Shown: positions 36,766-45,383 of the stretch, piece after piece
Position numbering within the stretch: position 1 is the stretch's first letter
Layout: each line of letters starts with the position of its first letter
NCBI GenBank assembly: GCA_029213265.1
Contig: JARGNG010000002.1
Span: 186,001-250,000, forward strand
DNA length: 64,000 nucleotides
Reading direction: 5' to 3'
DNA from: Verrucomicrobiales bacterium
Lineage (GTDB): Bacteria; Verrucomicrobiota; Verrucomicrobiia; Verrucomicrobiales; DEV007
Translations under genes and position numbers: made by a program
The notes under the pieces: generated by a model
The model's input: only the letters and a program-made list of their open reading frames with translations
What the model was told of the DNA's origin: nothing
The model's database searches: none

Positions 36766-37988
36766 GCGGTTTTCTCTGCGGTTAGCTGAGAGCTGATCCA
36801 TTCACTGAAAATTTCCCCGGCGGAACGGGTGTCCTGCCTTGCGCGATCCACCAGGTTCAAATCCTGAGCTCGTGTGATGGATCGAATCCAGCGATCTCGA
36901 TCGGACAACGCTGTAGACGGGGCGACGACGGAAGGGTGAATCACGACGATGTCCCACTCCTGCTTTCCGAAGCTCAACGCGTAGTTCACGATCCAGGTTT
37001 GTTCATGAAAAAATTCCTCCCGGTCTTTCGCGGCCGCGTCTCTTGGGGTGGCTACGAGAACGAGGTCGGGCTTTTGTTTTCGAATACGGTGGCTGGCATC
37101 CTTGCGAAGCTGATACAGGCTCAGTCCTTTTGTGGGCCAGGTCTCGATGTTCAGCTCAGCATCGGGAAATACACTTCGTAGGGAATCGGCGATGAGTTCA
37201 TCAAAGGGTGGCATTGCGATGACCCGAACCGGCTTCCCTTCGCGAAGAAGGGAGAGAGTTTTCTCCAGGGAAAGGGCTGGTGGGGGAATGTCCGTCAGGC
37301 TGGTGGATCTCTCGGTAATCGTCTTTGCGATCTGCTCCGCCATGATTTTGTGCCCGGCCATATTGGGGTGGATTTCATCACTCAGGGTCGCTCTCCAGGC
37401 AACGTAGTCGGCTTCCTGAAGAGTGAGGAAATGTCCGTAGAGATCGCACAGGGGGACGCCCTTCTCAGTAGCGACCGCTCGAACTACGTCGCAGTATTTT
37501 TCGAGGGTTTCGATGGGGCGATTTTCTGTCGTTATGACCGCATTCGGTGTACAGAGAATGACAGCGGATCCGGTGGCCCGGCAGTGATCGACAATGGCGA
37601 GGAGATTTTTCCGGTAAGCATCGATAGGTAATTTTGCGACATCATTCAGACCGAACATTACGGTGACTAAATCGGGCCCCTTCGAACTGACATCCCGGGA
37701 AATTCGAGCAAGCGCGTTGGCCGTGGTATGCCCGCTGAGGCCTGCATTTACCATCTCGACGTCAGCTTCCGGACAAATCTGCTGAAGGGCGATGCCGAGC
37801 ATGTCGGTATAGGCCCGATTTCCACCGGTGTGGTAGTAGACACCGGTGACGCTGTCTCCAAAGCAGACAATTTTGACAGGCTGGTCACCCGAAGTGAGAG
37901 AATCGCGAATGCTGTCGAGATCGTCTGCAATGCCGCGCTCTGCGAGCAGGGGAAGCGCGAAAAGAACAAGTAAGAGAAGTCGGATCAT
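36759..37988 (-). CDS. SGNH/GDSL hydrolase with degenerate second SGNH-like region
   Basis: A 409-residue exported protein; the start at 37988 gives signal peptide MIRLLLLVLFALPLLAERGIA. The first domain (about 20-220) is a complete SGNH hydrolase. It has KIVCFGDSVTGVYYHTGG (Ser, block I), NAGLSGHTTANAL (Gly, block II), TVMFGLNDVAK (Asn, block III) and DEIHPNMAGH (Asp/His, block V). The C-terminal part (about 235-409) repeats the topology with GKPVRVIAMPPFDELIADSL aligned to block I, but no GDS triad is seen. It may be a duplicated, inactive domain. Likely a carbohydrate esterase. It converges on the PVC heme gene with a seven-base overlap. Confidence 0.83.
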   Translation of the reverse strand: MIRLLLLVLFALPLLAERGIADDLDSIRDSLTSGDQPVKIVCFGDSVTGVYYHTGGNRAYTDMLGIALQQICPEADVEMVNAGLSGHTTANALARISRDVSSKGPDLVTVMFGLNDVAKLPIDAYRKNLLAIVDHCRATGSAVILCTPNAVITTENRPIETLEKYCDVVRAVATEKGVPLCDLYGHFLTLQEADYVAWRATLSDEIHPNMAGHKIMAEQIAKTITERSTSLTDIPPPALSLEKTLSLLREGKPVRVIAMPPFDELIADSLRSVFPDAELNIETWPTKGLSLYQLRKDASHRIRKQKPDLVLVATPRDAAAKDREEFFHEQTWIVNYALSFGKQEWDIVVIHPSVVAPSTALSDRDRWIRSITRAQDLNLVDRARQDTRSAGEIFSEWISSQLTAEKTAQ

Positions 37989-38152
37989 GAGATGGTGGGG
38001 TGGCTGAAAAAGAGTTTCAGACATTCTGGAGGCAATCGACAATCCCGTTTCAACCGTGATCGGGGAAGCGGGAACCCGTTGGTAGCAGGGTGGAAAATCC
38101 TCGCAGTTTTTCGTGATTTGATTCAAAAGGAATGTGATTTCCGGATCTTCTT

Positions 38153-39130
38153 ATGAAACTCGCTACCGTTTTATCTCCGCTATCCACAGAAAATCTTTGT
38201 CTGGCTGCTCAGTGTGGCGTTGAAGGTGTCGTGACCCGGTATCCGGGCCCGGGCTTGCAGGCATTGATCGATGTGAAGAAAAGGATTGAGGAGGAAGGGC
38301 TCTCGCTGATGGCGATCGAGGGATCCCTGCCGATTGAGCGAATGAAGATTGGAGCGGATCTCGATGGCAGTGACGTTTCCGCTATGAAGGAGCTGGTCAT
38401 GAATATGGGAGAGCTCGGGATTCCGATTCTCTGCTACAATTTCATGGCCGGAACCGACTGGGTTCGCACCCGTTTAGATGTGGAGGAACGGGGCGGGGCG
38501 AAAGTGACCGCCTTTGATCTCTCGGAGGCGGAGAGAGCGGTTTCCTTGAATCATTCCGTGGAATCGATCGCGCCGCAGGAAATCGGCAGCGACAGGATTG
38601 ACGCGGATGCGCTTTGGCGAAATCTGGAGAGTTTTCTAGTCGAGCTGGTTCCTGTCGCGGAAAAGGCAGGAGTCACTCTGGCGATGCATCCGGATGATCC
38701 GCCCCTTCCTGAATTTTGCGGCAAGGCCAGAATCATGCATTCCGTGGAAAACTTCGAGAGGCTATTGGATCTTGTTCCCAGTTCCCGAAATTCGATCTGT
38801 TTCTGTCAGGGTTCTTTTGCGACGATGGGGGTGAGTATTCCGGATACGATTCGCAGATTGGGAAAACACATTGCCTACGTTCATTTCCGGGATGTTCGGG
38901 GAACACCTGAATCCTTTGTGGAGACGTTTCACGACAATGGCCCCACCGACATGGCGGAGGCAATTCGGGTCTTGCGGGAAGTTGGATTTGAAGGGCCGAT
39001 TCGGCCCGATCATGTGCCTCAATTGGTGGGTGAAGATGACGGTGAACCTGGCTATACAATCCTGGGACGTCTCTTTGCTTTCGGATACATCCGTGGATTG
39101 CTCCACGGGACCGAATCGAAACCGGTGTAA
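38153..39130 (+). CDS. Mannonate dehydratase-like TIM-barrel protein
   Basis: A 325-residue cytoplasmic protein related to D-mannonate dehydratase (UxuA), which converts D-mannonate to 2-keto-3-deoxygluconate in hexuronate breakdown. Family hallmarks are LCYNFMAGTDWVRT near 94-107, LAMHPDDPPLPEF near 180-192 (metal-binding His/Asp), ICFCQGSFATMG, HIAYVHFRDVRGTPESFVETFHDNGPTDM and a C-terminal RPDHVPQL. It is shorter than the roughly 360-395 residues usual for UxuA, and the GTxP-type Cys-Thr-Gly motif reads CQGSF. A related dehydratase or isomerase activity is therefore possible. It is a single-gene unit divergent from the SGNH hydrolase. Confidence 0.78.
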   Translation: MKLATVLSPLSTENLCLAAQCGVEGVVTRYPGPGLQALIDVKKRIEEEGLSLMAIEGSLPIERMKIGADLDGSDVSAMKELVMNMGELGIPILCYNFMAGTDWVRTRLDVEERGGAKVTAFDLSEAERAVSLNHSVESIAPQEIGSDRIDADALWRNLESFLVELVPVAEKAGVTLAMHPDDPPLPEFCGKARIMHSVENFERLLDLVPSSRNSICFCQGSFATMGVSIPDTIRRLGKHIAYVHFRDVRGTPESFVETFHDNGPTDMAEAIRVLREVGFEGPIRPDHVPQLVGEDDGEPGYTILGRLFAFGYIRGLLHGTESKPV

Positions 39131-39175
39131 GGTATCCCGAATTTTTCCGCGCAGGTGCGCTCTCTTTTGCGGGGG

Positions 39176-40585
39176 CTATTTGATCTGATCAATCTGCATT
39201 CCCCGGAGAACTTCCCCGTCCTCCTTCACAAGAAACACAGCACCCTGGGTTCTCCGGGCCAGTTCCTGAAGCTCATCGTAGGCCTTGATTTCCATGAGGC
39301 AAATCGTGTTGATTTTTGCTCTGGCCTTCTTGCGATTGTATTCAACGACGTCATCAATGACCGGAACTTTACCGGCCTCGGAATCGATCTCGCCATCCGT
39401 CATGAAATAGATGAGGTCGGGCTTGAGATTGATCGCCATCTTCAAAGGCAGTCTCCAGTTGGTGCCTCCGCCAATTTGAACTTCCTCGATGTGCTCCAGT
39501 GTTTTCCGAATCTGGCTTCGGGTGGCGCGCAGAAGGGGGCGGGAAGGTAGATTCTCGGGATTGTCCTCGAATTGGAACTGCAATCCGTTCTCGCCTTTGT
39601 TCTGGCCGGCAAAGATGGCGGTGTTGGAAAAGAAAATGATTTGGTATTTTACAGAAAGTGGCAGAGCGCTGACCGAGCGGGTCAGTTCTTCTTTCATCAA
39701 CTGGGATCGACTTTTCCCGTTTTCTCCGCGTTCCTGCATGGACCCGGATATGTCGACCACGTATACGAGGTTTCTCGTTTTACCCTGGGAGCCGAAGAAC
39801 GAAACGCTCCCTCCCGAATTCTGGCCGAAATCCATACTGGGACTGAAGTCCGCGGCTCCCATGAGCGAGGGGGACGGGGAATCACTCGGCGACTGCAGGG
39901 GGAGCGACATGGTGCTGGCCCCCCTTGCGGAAACGATTTCCATATTGGTGGTCGCGGACGCCGGGGAAACAGCGCTCTTTTTGGGCACGGTTTGAGGCCT
40001 CTCCGCAACATCTTCGACTGGATTTGTCGCCACGATGAGAGGCGGATCTTTTGGTAGAGAAGAGACCGCCCAGAGTGAGAACAGAATGATGAGAAAGACG
40101 TGCACGCCAATGGCGACCATCAGGGAGATGAACCGGGTGTCTTCGATAAGTTTTTGATCCGAAGGCTCCTCGGCCGGGCGGGGAATCACCTTTTCCTCCT
40201 CCTGGCGAAGACACATGAGGAGAGGTTCCGCGACCGATGGATCGATCCCGACCGCATTTTGATACAGTTCAAGAGCTTCGTCGGTCTTCCCGATTTCCTC
40301 GACGACGTGAGCGAGTGAAGTAAGGCCGAGCGGGCATCCGGGTGACCAGCGGAGGTATTCTTCCAGAACGGGAGCCCAAGCCGCGATGCGTGGAGGACCG
40401 TCCAGTGCGTCCAGGAGGCGTTGGAGCTCGTTGCGATTGTGGGGGCCCCCGATGGCTCTCGAGAGAAGTTCTTCGTCGGTGAAATGGTAACCCCGCTCCC
40501 GCCAGAGGTGGGCCAGCTCGGCACGGGCAGACCAGTTTCCCGGATTCTGCGCCAGGCGCGCGAGCTGTTCTTCTTCAGGGTTCAT
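39176..40585 (-). CDS. TPR-like/transmembrane/VWA domain protein
   Basis: A 469-residue membrane-anchored protein. Residues 1-125 are helical and TPR-like (LAHVVEEIGKTDEALELYQNAVGIDP). A single membrane helix spans about 153-177, and a low-complexity Ser/Pro linker runs to about 265. The von Willebrand A domain follows, with YVVDISGSMQ at 275-284 (MIDAS Asp278, Ser280, Ser282), GGGTNW (MIDAS Thr) and YFMTDGEID (MIDAS Asp). By topology the helical part is cytoplasmic and the VWA domain periplasmic. Metal-dependent binding to a partner protein is expected, but no partner is adjacent. It is divergent from the M19 dipeptidase-like gene. Confidence 0.85.
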   Translation of the reverse strand: MNPEEEQLARLAQNPGNWSARAELAHLWRERGYHFTDEELLSRAIGGPHNRNELQRLLDALDGPPRIAAWAPVLEEYLRWSPGCPLGLTSLAHVVEEIGKTDEALELYQNAVGIDPSVAEPLLMCLRQEEEKVIPRPAEEPSDQKLIEDTRFISLMVAIGVHVFLIILFSLWAVSSLPKDPPLIVATNPVEDVAERPQTVPKKSAVSPASATTNMEIVSARGASTMSLPLQSPSDSPSPSLMGAADFSPSMDFGQNSGGSVSFFGSQGKTRNLVYVVDISGSMQERGENGKSRSQLMKEELTRSVSALPLSVKYQIIFFSNTAIFAGQNKGENGLQFQFEDNPENLPSRPLLRATRSQIRKTLEHIEEVQIGGGTNWRLPLKMAINLKPDLIYFMTDGEIDSEAGKVPVIDDVVEYNRKKARAKINTICLMEIKAYDELQELARRTQGAVFLVKEDGEVLRGMQIDQIK

Positions 40586-40729
40586 GGAAAGTCAGAGACT
40601 TTACGTGACTCATTGCCGGTTCACGAGCAATTTGTGAGGGTAAGTTTTCGCTCTTTGACTCGTGAGTGGCGTGATACGGGTGAGCCCGGGATTGCAAGGG
40701 AGACGGTGACTGTGGTATTCGCTGACCCC

Positions 40730-42091
40730 ATGGAGCGACGAGATCTATTAAAAGGCGGAGTGCCGGCAGTGCTGGCGGGAACGGGAGTTTCTCTTGCGCA
40801 GGGACAATCCGGGGGCGGGGCAGCCAATGATCCTGCAGCGCTCACTGAGGACTTGAACCCCGTGATTCAACGAAGTCGGGATGCCGCGTTGAAAGTGTTG
40901 AAGCCGAGCGGGAAGGATTTGCAGCATGGTCTCGAGTTGCATGCTGACTCGGTAGTCTTCGATTCCTACGGCTTTTCTCCCCGCGCTGCGATTGATGGCG
41001 AAGAAATGAAAGCCGCAGCACTGGCCGGGGCATCGGATATCGAGCTCAAAGATCTGCGGGAAGAAATGAGCATGACACGCTACGTCACCGATGCGGGGGA
41101 GCGTGAGGAATACGAGTCTGCCTGGCGTGCCGCCGGGGTGACCTGCATCTTTCAGAATGCGGGAGAAGAGGGGCAGGATCCCGAACGCCTCATCAAGCGT
41201 CTCTCTCGCTTCACCTTTGCGACGGACATGATTCCCGACGTGGTCTCAAAGGCGGTCGTTCCTTCCGACGTCGAAGCGGCCAAGAAGGCCGGGCGGCACT
41301 GTCTTTACTTTACCGGAAACGGGGTTCCCCTAACCCAGGAATGGGTATCGGTTCCCGATGAGCTTCGCTATATGAAAGTGTTCTATCATCTGGGAATTCG
41401 GATGATGCACCTGACCTACCAACGCCGGAACATGATCGGCGATGGTTGTGGCGAGGAATCCAATGCAGGCCTGAGCGACTTTGGCAGGGCTGCCGTTGCG
41501 GAAATGAACCGGGTGGGTGTGATTCCCGACTGCGCCCATTCGGGATGGCAAACGAGTCTGGAGGGGGCGAAAATTTCGGAGAAGCCCTACGTGGCGAGTC
41601 ATTCCATCGCTGGCGGAATCTACCCTCACATTCGCAGCAAGCCGGATGAGGTAATCAAAGCGATTGCCGACACCGGAGGCTTCATCGGAATCTGCTGCAT
41701 TCCACGGTATCTTCGCGGAGCGGGTGACATCAGTGCCCTGCTGGATCACATTGACTATGTGGTCAAGAAGTTTGGAGTCGACTATGTCGCGATCGGAACT
41801 GACGTGGCCTACAATTCCCGAAACAGCACGGAGGAGCGAAAGAAAGCTGCCATCGCAGGATTGGGAGGAAGAAGGCGCGAGGAGTTCCGCTCCCTCTGGC
41901 CCAAGGATGATTTCGTCACGACTCCGCAGATGGCAGACAGTGTGGCCTGGACAAACTGGCCGCTCTTCACCGTAGGGCTGGTTCAGCGGGGATACTCCGA
42001 CGACGAGATCCGGAAAATCATTGGCGGCAACGTGATGCGGGTGCTGCGCGATTCCGCCGTCGATCAAGTCGCGGGCGGCGCTACTGCCTAG
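40730..42091 (+). CDS. Membrane dipeptidase-like protein (peptidase M19 family)
   Basis: A 453-residue exported protein. The start at 40730 gives a leader MERRDLLKGGVPAVLAGTGVSLA that could use Tat; the frame stays open for 103 codons upstream but without family sequence. The M19 amidohydrolase core includes GIRMMHLTYQRRNMIGDGCGEESNAGLSDFG, GVIPDCAHSGWQTSLE, PYVASHSIAGGIYPHIRSK (metal-binding His) and VDYVAIGTDVAY. The usual N-terminal HxD metal motif is not obvious: the matching segment reads VVFDSYGF. The metal centre or activity may thus differ from classical renal dipeptidase. It overlaps the convergent deiodinase-like gene by 11 bases. Confidence 0.82.
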   Translation: MERRDLLKGGVPAVLAGTGVSLAQGQSGGGAANDPAALTEDLNPVIQRSRDAALKVLKPSGKDLQHGLELHADSVVFDSYGFSPRAAIDGEEMKAAALAGASDIELKDLREEMSMTRYVTDAGEREEYESAWRAAGVTCIFQNAGEEGQDPERLIKRLSRFTFATDMIPDVVSKAVVPSDVEAAKKAGRHCLYFTGNGVPLTQEWVSVPDELRYMKVFYHLGIRMMHLTYQRRNMIGDGCGEESNAGLSDFGRAAVAEMNRVGVIPDCAHSGWQTSLEGAKISEKPYVASHSIAGGIYPHIRSKPDEVIKAIADTGGFIGICCIPRYLRGAGDISALLDHIDYVVKKFGVDYVAIGTDVAYNSRNSTEERKKAAIAGLGGRRREEFRSLWPKDDFVTTPQMADSVAWTNWPLFTVGLVQRGYSDDEIRKIIGGNVMRVLRDSAVDQVAGGATA

Positions 42092-42872
42092 AGTGAAATT
42101 CCAAAAATTGCTCCAGGCTCCGATCGCTGCGGGGCAAGTCCTGCAATTCCGGAGCGACGGGTGCCTGATGTTGGTAGACCTCAAAGGGGTGATAGAACCA
42201 CGGCGCCTGTCCTCCTGAGTAAAGAACCGTTCCGTCGGTGTCGACAACAAAGAGTCGGACCGGCCAGGCCGAATACACGCGTGCCGTTTCGTCATTCATG
42301 GTATCGACCAGCACGGGAAAAGGGAGGGCTTTGGCTTCGGCGTATCGGGCTGCGGTCTCCCGTCGATTTTCCAGTGACTCAGCATCCAAAACCGGTCGAA
42401 CTTCCCTGGCATACTTCGCGGGCCGGTATCCCTGCGTTGGATGAGCTTCCCGGATGTAAATAAGAGCGAACGCATACTGCTCATTAAAGCGGTCGTACAC
42501 AGCAGGAATCCACGAATCACTGCGACCGAGGACGGAGCAGCTACCGCTTCCGAAGATGAGGACGACAGGCTTCTCCCTGTGCAAATCGGAGAGAGCGATG
42601 GTGTCTTCGGAACGGGCGGAAGGGAGTGAGAAGGGAATGGCCGGTTCCCCTACTTTCGGGAAATTGTCCCGGCGTTCCTGGATCATTCGGATGGCCGTCT
42701 CAAAATCCGGAACGGGGAGACCGCAAAATGCATCCGGTTCCGGGGCCGGATGGTTCACCGTTTGCGTCTCTTCCGATCTTTGGCACGAGGAAAAAATGAC
42801 AAGAAACCCTGCGACTGCGCCGGGCAGAATGCTTTTCGGACGGAACAGGTTGTGCAAGGGTAGGGTTCGCAT
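42081..42872 (-). CDS. Iodothyronine deiodinase-like lipoprotein (Cys form)
   Basis: A 263-residue thioredoxin-fold protein. The start at 42872 gives a leader ending FSSC (Cys30), a plausible lipobox for outer- or inner-membrane anchoring. The core reads VVLIFGSGSCSVLGRSD (about 103-119), then YAFALIYIREAHPTQGY (about 133-149). The GS-x-x-Cys loop and YIxEAHP-xxGW/Y pattern are characteristic of the iodothyronine deiodinase family. Cys112 occupies the position of the selenocysteine in animal enzymes, and the companion Cys two residues earlier is Gly. Bacterial relatives have no known iodothyronine substrate; a peroxiredoxin-like or dehalogenating role is possible. It ends within the convergent dipeptidase gene. 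Confidence 0.75.
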   Translation of the reverse strand: MRTLPLHNLFRPKSILPGAVAGFLVIFSSCQRSEETQTVNHPAPEPDAFCGLPVPDFETAIRMIQERRDNFPKVGEPAIPFSLPSARSEDTIALSDLHREKPVVLIFGSGSCSVLGRSDSWIPAVYDRFNEQYAFALIYIREAHPTQGYRPAKYAREVRPVLDAESLENRRETAARYAEAKALPFPVLVDTMNDETARVYSAWPVRLFVVDTDGTVLYSGGQAPWFYHPFEVYQHQAPVAPELQDLPRSDRSLEQFLEFHSRQ

Positions 42873-42952
42873 TCGGAATTTCTGGCAACTTCTCCTACTC
42901 AATCGTTTCGTTTCCTCTTTGCAACTAACGCTTCCTTCACTTCTCCGTTTTT

Positions 42953-43960
42953 ATGAAATCGATCAAATGGGCTATCATTGGTGTGGGCCGCTTCGGAAAG
43001 ATACACGCTACCGTATTGGATCAGCTTCCCGGAAGTAGACTGGTCGCTCTCTCGAATCGCAACGAGGAGCGTCTTGAGGAGGCGGGAAAGGCATTCCCGG
43101 GAACGCGGCTGGAGACTGATTTTCGTGAGATCCTGAAGGATCCGGAGATCGACGTCGTCAGCATCACGACGCATTGGAAGGATCATTTCGAGACAGCGCG
43201 CGCGTCTCTGGAGGCGGAGAAACACGTTTTTCTTGAGAAGCCGATGGCGGCAACCTCAGACGAATGCCGGGAACTGCTGGCGATTTCCGAAAGGTCAGAG
43301 GGACATCTCATGGTCGGTCATGTTTGCCGGTTTGATCCCCGGGTGACGGTCGCGAAGGAGGCGATTGATGCGGGACGCATCGGAAAGATCGTTTCGATGC
43401 ATGCGCGGCGAAACCTGCCCAAAGCGCCGGGCAATATTCGTCTCGACAAGATTTCGCCTCTTCTGGGTGACGGGATTCACGATGCGGACCTGATGATGTG
43501 GTTTCGGGGCGAAGCTCCCACCGAGGTCTATGCGCGAAACGTGAAAGTGGATGACTTTGACTATCCTGATCTCGGTTGGGCGATGTTGCATTTCGGTGAG
43601 GATGCCATTGGCGTGATCGAAACCGTTTGGTGCCTGCCGGAGAATGTTCCGACGGGGATCGATGCGAAGATGGAAATCATCGGAACCGGGGGAAAGATCA
43701 GCATCGATTGCGCGAATACCGGAGTTTCGATCCTGGACGATGCGGGAGAAAAGAAGCCGGACACGGTCTATTGGCCGACCCAACAGGGTTTGATCATCGG
43801 TTCCCTGCAACGGGAACTGTCCTATTTTGCCGAATGCATTCGCACCAATACCGAACCGGATGTGATTACGCCTCTTGAGGCGGCCCGTGCTCTCTCCGTG
43901 ATGGAGACTGCCGAGTTGTCAGCCAAGGAGGGGAAGGTTCTCCCGTTTTCGTTTCCATGA
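42953..43960 (+). CDS. Gfo/Idh/MocA family oxidoreductase
   Basis: A 335-residue cytoplasmic NAD(P)-dependent oxidoreductase. The N-terminal Rossmann fold has KWAIIGVGRFGKIHA (GxGxxG at about 10-15). HVFLEKPMAATSDEC carries the catalytic EKP Lys near residue 95. GDGIHDADLMMWF near 176-188 provides the substrate-binding His/Asp of the C-terminal domain. Family members oxidise hydroxyls of sugars, inositols or sugar acids. The gene stands alone, with no neighbouring transporter or isomerase to indicate a substrate. It converges on a ceramidase-like gene across 34 bases with no clear terminator. Confidence 0.92.
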   Translation: MKSIKWAIIGVGRFGKIHATVLDQLPGSRLVALSNRNEERLEEAGKAFPGTRLETDFREILKDPEIDVVSITTHWKDHFETARASLEAEKHVFLEKPMAATSDECRELLAISERSEGHLMVGHVCRFDPRVTVAKEAIDAGRIGKIVSMHARRNLPKAPGNIRLDKISPLLGDGIHDADLMMWFRGEAPTEVYARNVKVDDFDYPDLGWAMLHFGEDAIGVIETVWCLPENVPTGIDAKMEIIGTGGKISIDCANTGVSILDDAGEKKPDTVYWPTQQGLIIGSLQRELSYFAECIRTNTEPDVITPLEAARALSVMETAELSAKEGKVLPFSFP

Positions 43961-43994
43961 CCCTCCCGTAGAGGTAGGATCCTTATCGTCGTGT

Positions 43995-45383
43995 TTATTG
44001 TCGGAGCGTATTCCTGACCGCCTCCATCACAATCTCTTCCGTCTCCGGTTTCAAAGATCGGAGCCATCCGTAGTAGAACATCGAATTCCCGGCTTCATAG
44101 CCTCCCTTTGCGAGCATGCGTTTCGAAACAATGTAGCAGGGCGTTGAATTGGTGTAGGCGACGGGCCAGACATTTTCACCGAGCTCCCTTTTGATGCGCA
44201 ATTGATAGTCGATGCAGACCTCGCCGGAGAGAAAGAGAAAGGCAGGTCCGTTCTCAAATCGCCAGGATTGCACCTGAAACGGAACCGAATCGCGCGCGGT
44301 TTCCCCTTCAAGGAGCCTGCGGGCAACCATCGATCTGGCGATGGCGCTTCGACTTTTGGGATTGGTCACAAATTCCTGCAAAGTCTCTCCCGAAGGAGGG
44401 GGCTCCAGCGGAAGTGGGACGATACGATGATTGGTGTGGGCAGGGCCCGAGAAGGAATGCCACGATCCTGCATTGCCTAACAGCGAGTCGATTTCATCCG
44501 CGATTTCGGAAGCATGTTTCGTGGCGACTTCGATGCCCCCGCAGGTGACGGGACGTTGATCGCCTCCGCAGCCGATGGTGCAAAGTGCGATGCAATCAGG
44601 ATGGCGCGTCTCGATCATTTCCTGGGTAAGGCCGACCCAGTCTCCATGAATCCGATTGCGAAATCCGCTGAACTCCCGTCCCGTGATGGCGACGTTGTGA
44701 CAGGCGTAGGTGAAGTGGAGCGCGCGAAGTTTTCCCTCCGGATCGTGGACTGTGAGAATGGGTAGAGAATGATCGACCGGGCCTCCGGGATTACTCGTGA
44801 TCATGACTCCCTCTTCCTCGTCGACGAGGAGTTCCCCTCCTTCTTCGAGTCTGCGATTGGCTGCGAATTCGACTGCGCCGGTTGCCCACGATAGCTGCGA
44901 GGGCAGCCTTCTCTTGATGGCCTCCACGGCTGCTTTCTCCAGATTTTGGACGAGAGCCTCTGTGTAGCGAGTGATTTCTTCCGTGTGCTCTTTCGGCATC
45001 GTACCGCCGAAGATTCCGGGTAGCAGGCCGGACAAATGAGGAGCCCAATGAGTGTGGCTCGCCGAGATTGCGATGTGGGCACGCGGAATTCCGAGGGAAG
45101 TTTCTAGTTGGCTCGCGACCCGTGTTGCGACGGCTTCGGGAACCCCGATGCCGTCGAACCCGATCAAAACCACGGGCGGGTCCTCCCCGATGGCAATGGC
45201 ACGGGCATGGAGCCTCTGGGAAATTCCTGCAGAGTTTTCCGGCGCCAGTTCATTGACCAAATGGACCGGGCCATCAGGTGTGATGTCGACTTTCGCCACC
45301 CCCACGGGAGTCAGTTCAGCACCATCGGCGATTGTTGCGGTGAACAGGAAAAAGCAGGCACAGAAGAGGAGTCGGAGCATCAT
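43995..45383 (-). CDS. Neutral/alkaline ceramidase-like exported protein
   Basis: A 462-residue exported protein with signal peptide MMLRLLFCACFFLFTATIADG. The N-terminal ceramidase-family motifs are VGVAKVDITPDGPVHLVN, RLHARAIAIGEDPPVVLIGFDGIG, AISASHTHWAPHL (HxH metal ligands), LHFTYACHNVAITG and FLSGEVCIDYQLRI. It is more typical of the family than the protein at 23949. True ceramidases have a C-terminal immunoglobulin-like domain, which is missing here, so activity on another amide or ester is possible. The ATG overlaps the upstream PVC heme gene's stop (ATGA), so it is translationally coupled in the minus-strand operon from about 51352 to 43995. Confidence 0.85.
   Translation of the reverse strand: MMLRLLFCACFFLFTATIADGAELTPVGVAKVDITPDGPVHLVNELAPENSAGISQRLHARAIAIGEDPPVVLIGFDGIGVPEAVATRVASQLETSLGIPRAHIAISASHTHWAPHLSGLLPGIFGGTMPKEHTEEITRYTEALVQNLEKAAVEAIKRRLPSQLSWATGAVEFAANRRLEEGGELLVDEEEGVMITSNPGGPVDHSLPILTVHDPEGKLRALHFTYACHNVAITGREFSGFRNRIHGDWVGLTQEMIETRHPDCIALCTIGCGGDQRPVTCGGIEVATKHASEIADEIDSLLGNAGSWHSFSGPAHTNHRIVPLPLEPPPSGETLQEFVTNPKSRSAIARSMVARRLLEGETARDSVPFQVQSWRFENGPAFLFLSGEVCIDYQLRIKRELGENVWPVAYTNSTPCYIVSKRMLAKGGYEAGNSMFYYGWLRSLKPETEEIVMEAVRNTLRQ

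Noticed and set aside
39149..39170. Small hairpin GCGC-AGGT-GCGC followed by TCTCTTTT between the UxuA-like and VWA genes
   Set aside because: A four-pair stem is too short to call a terminator with confidence.
40421..40729. N-terminal extension of the M19 dipeptidase-like gene
   Set aside because: The extension overlaps the divergent VWA gene start and has no family similarity; the leader sequence at 40730 is a better start.
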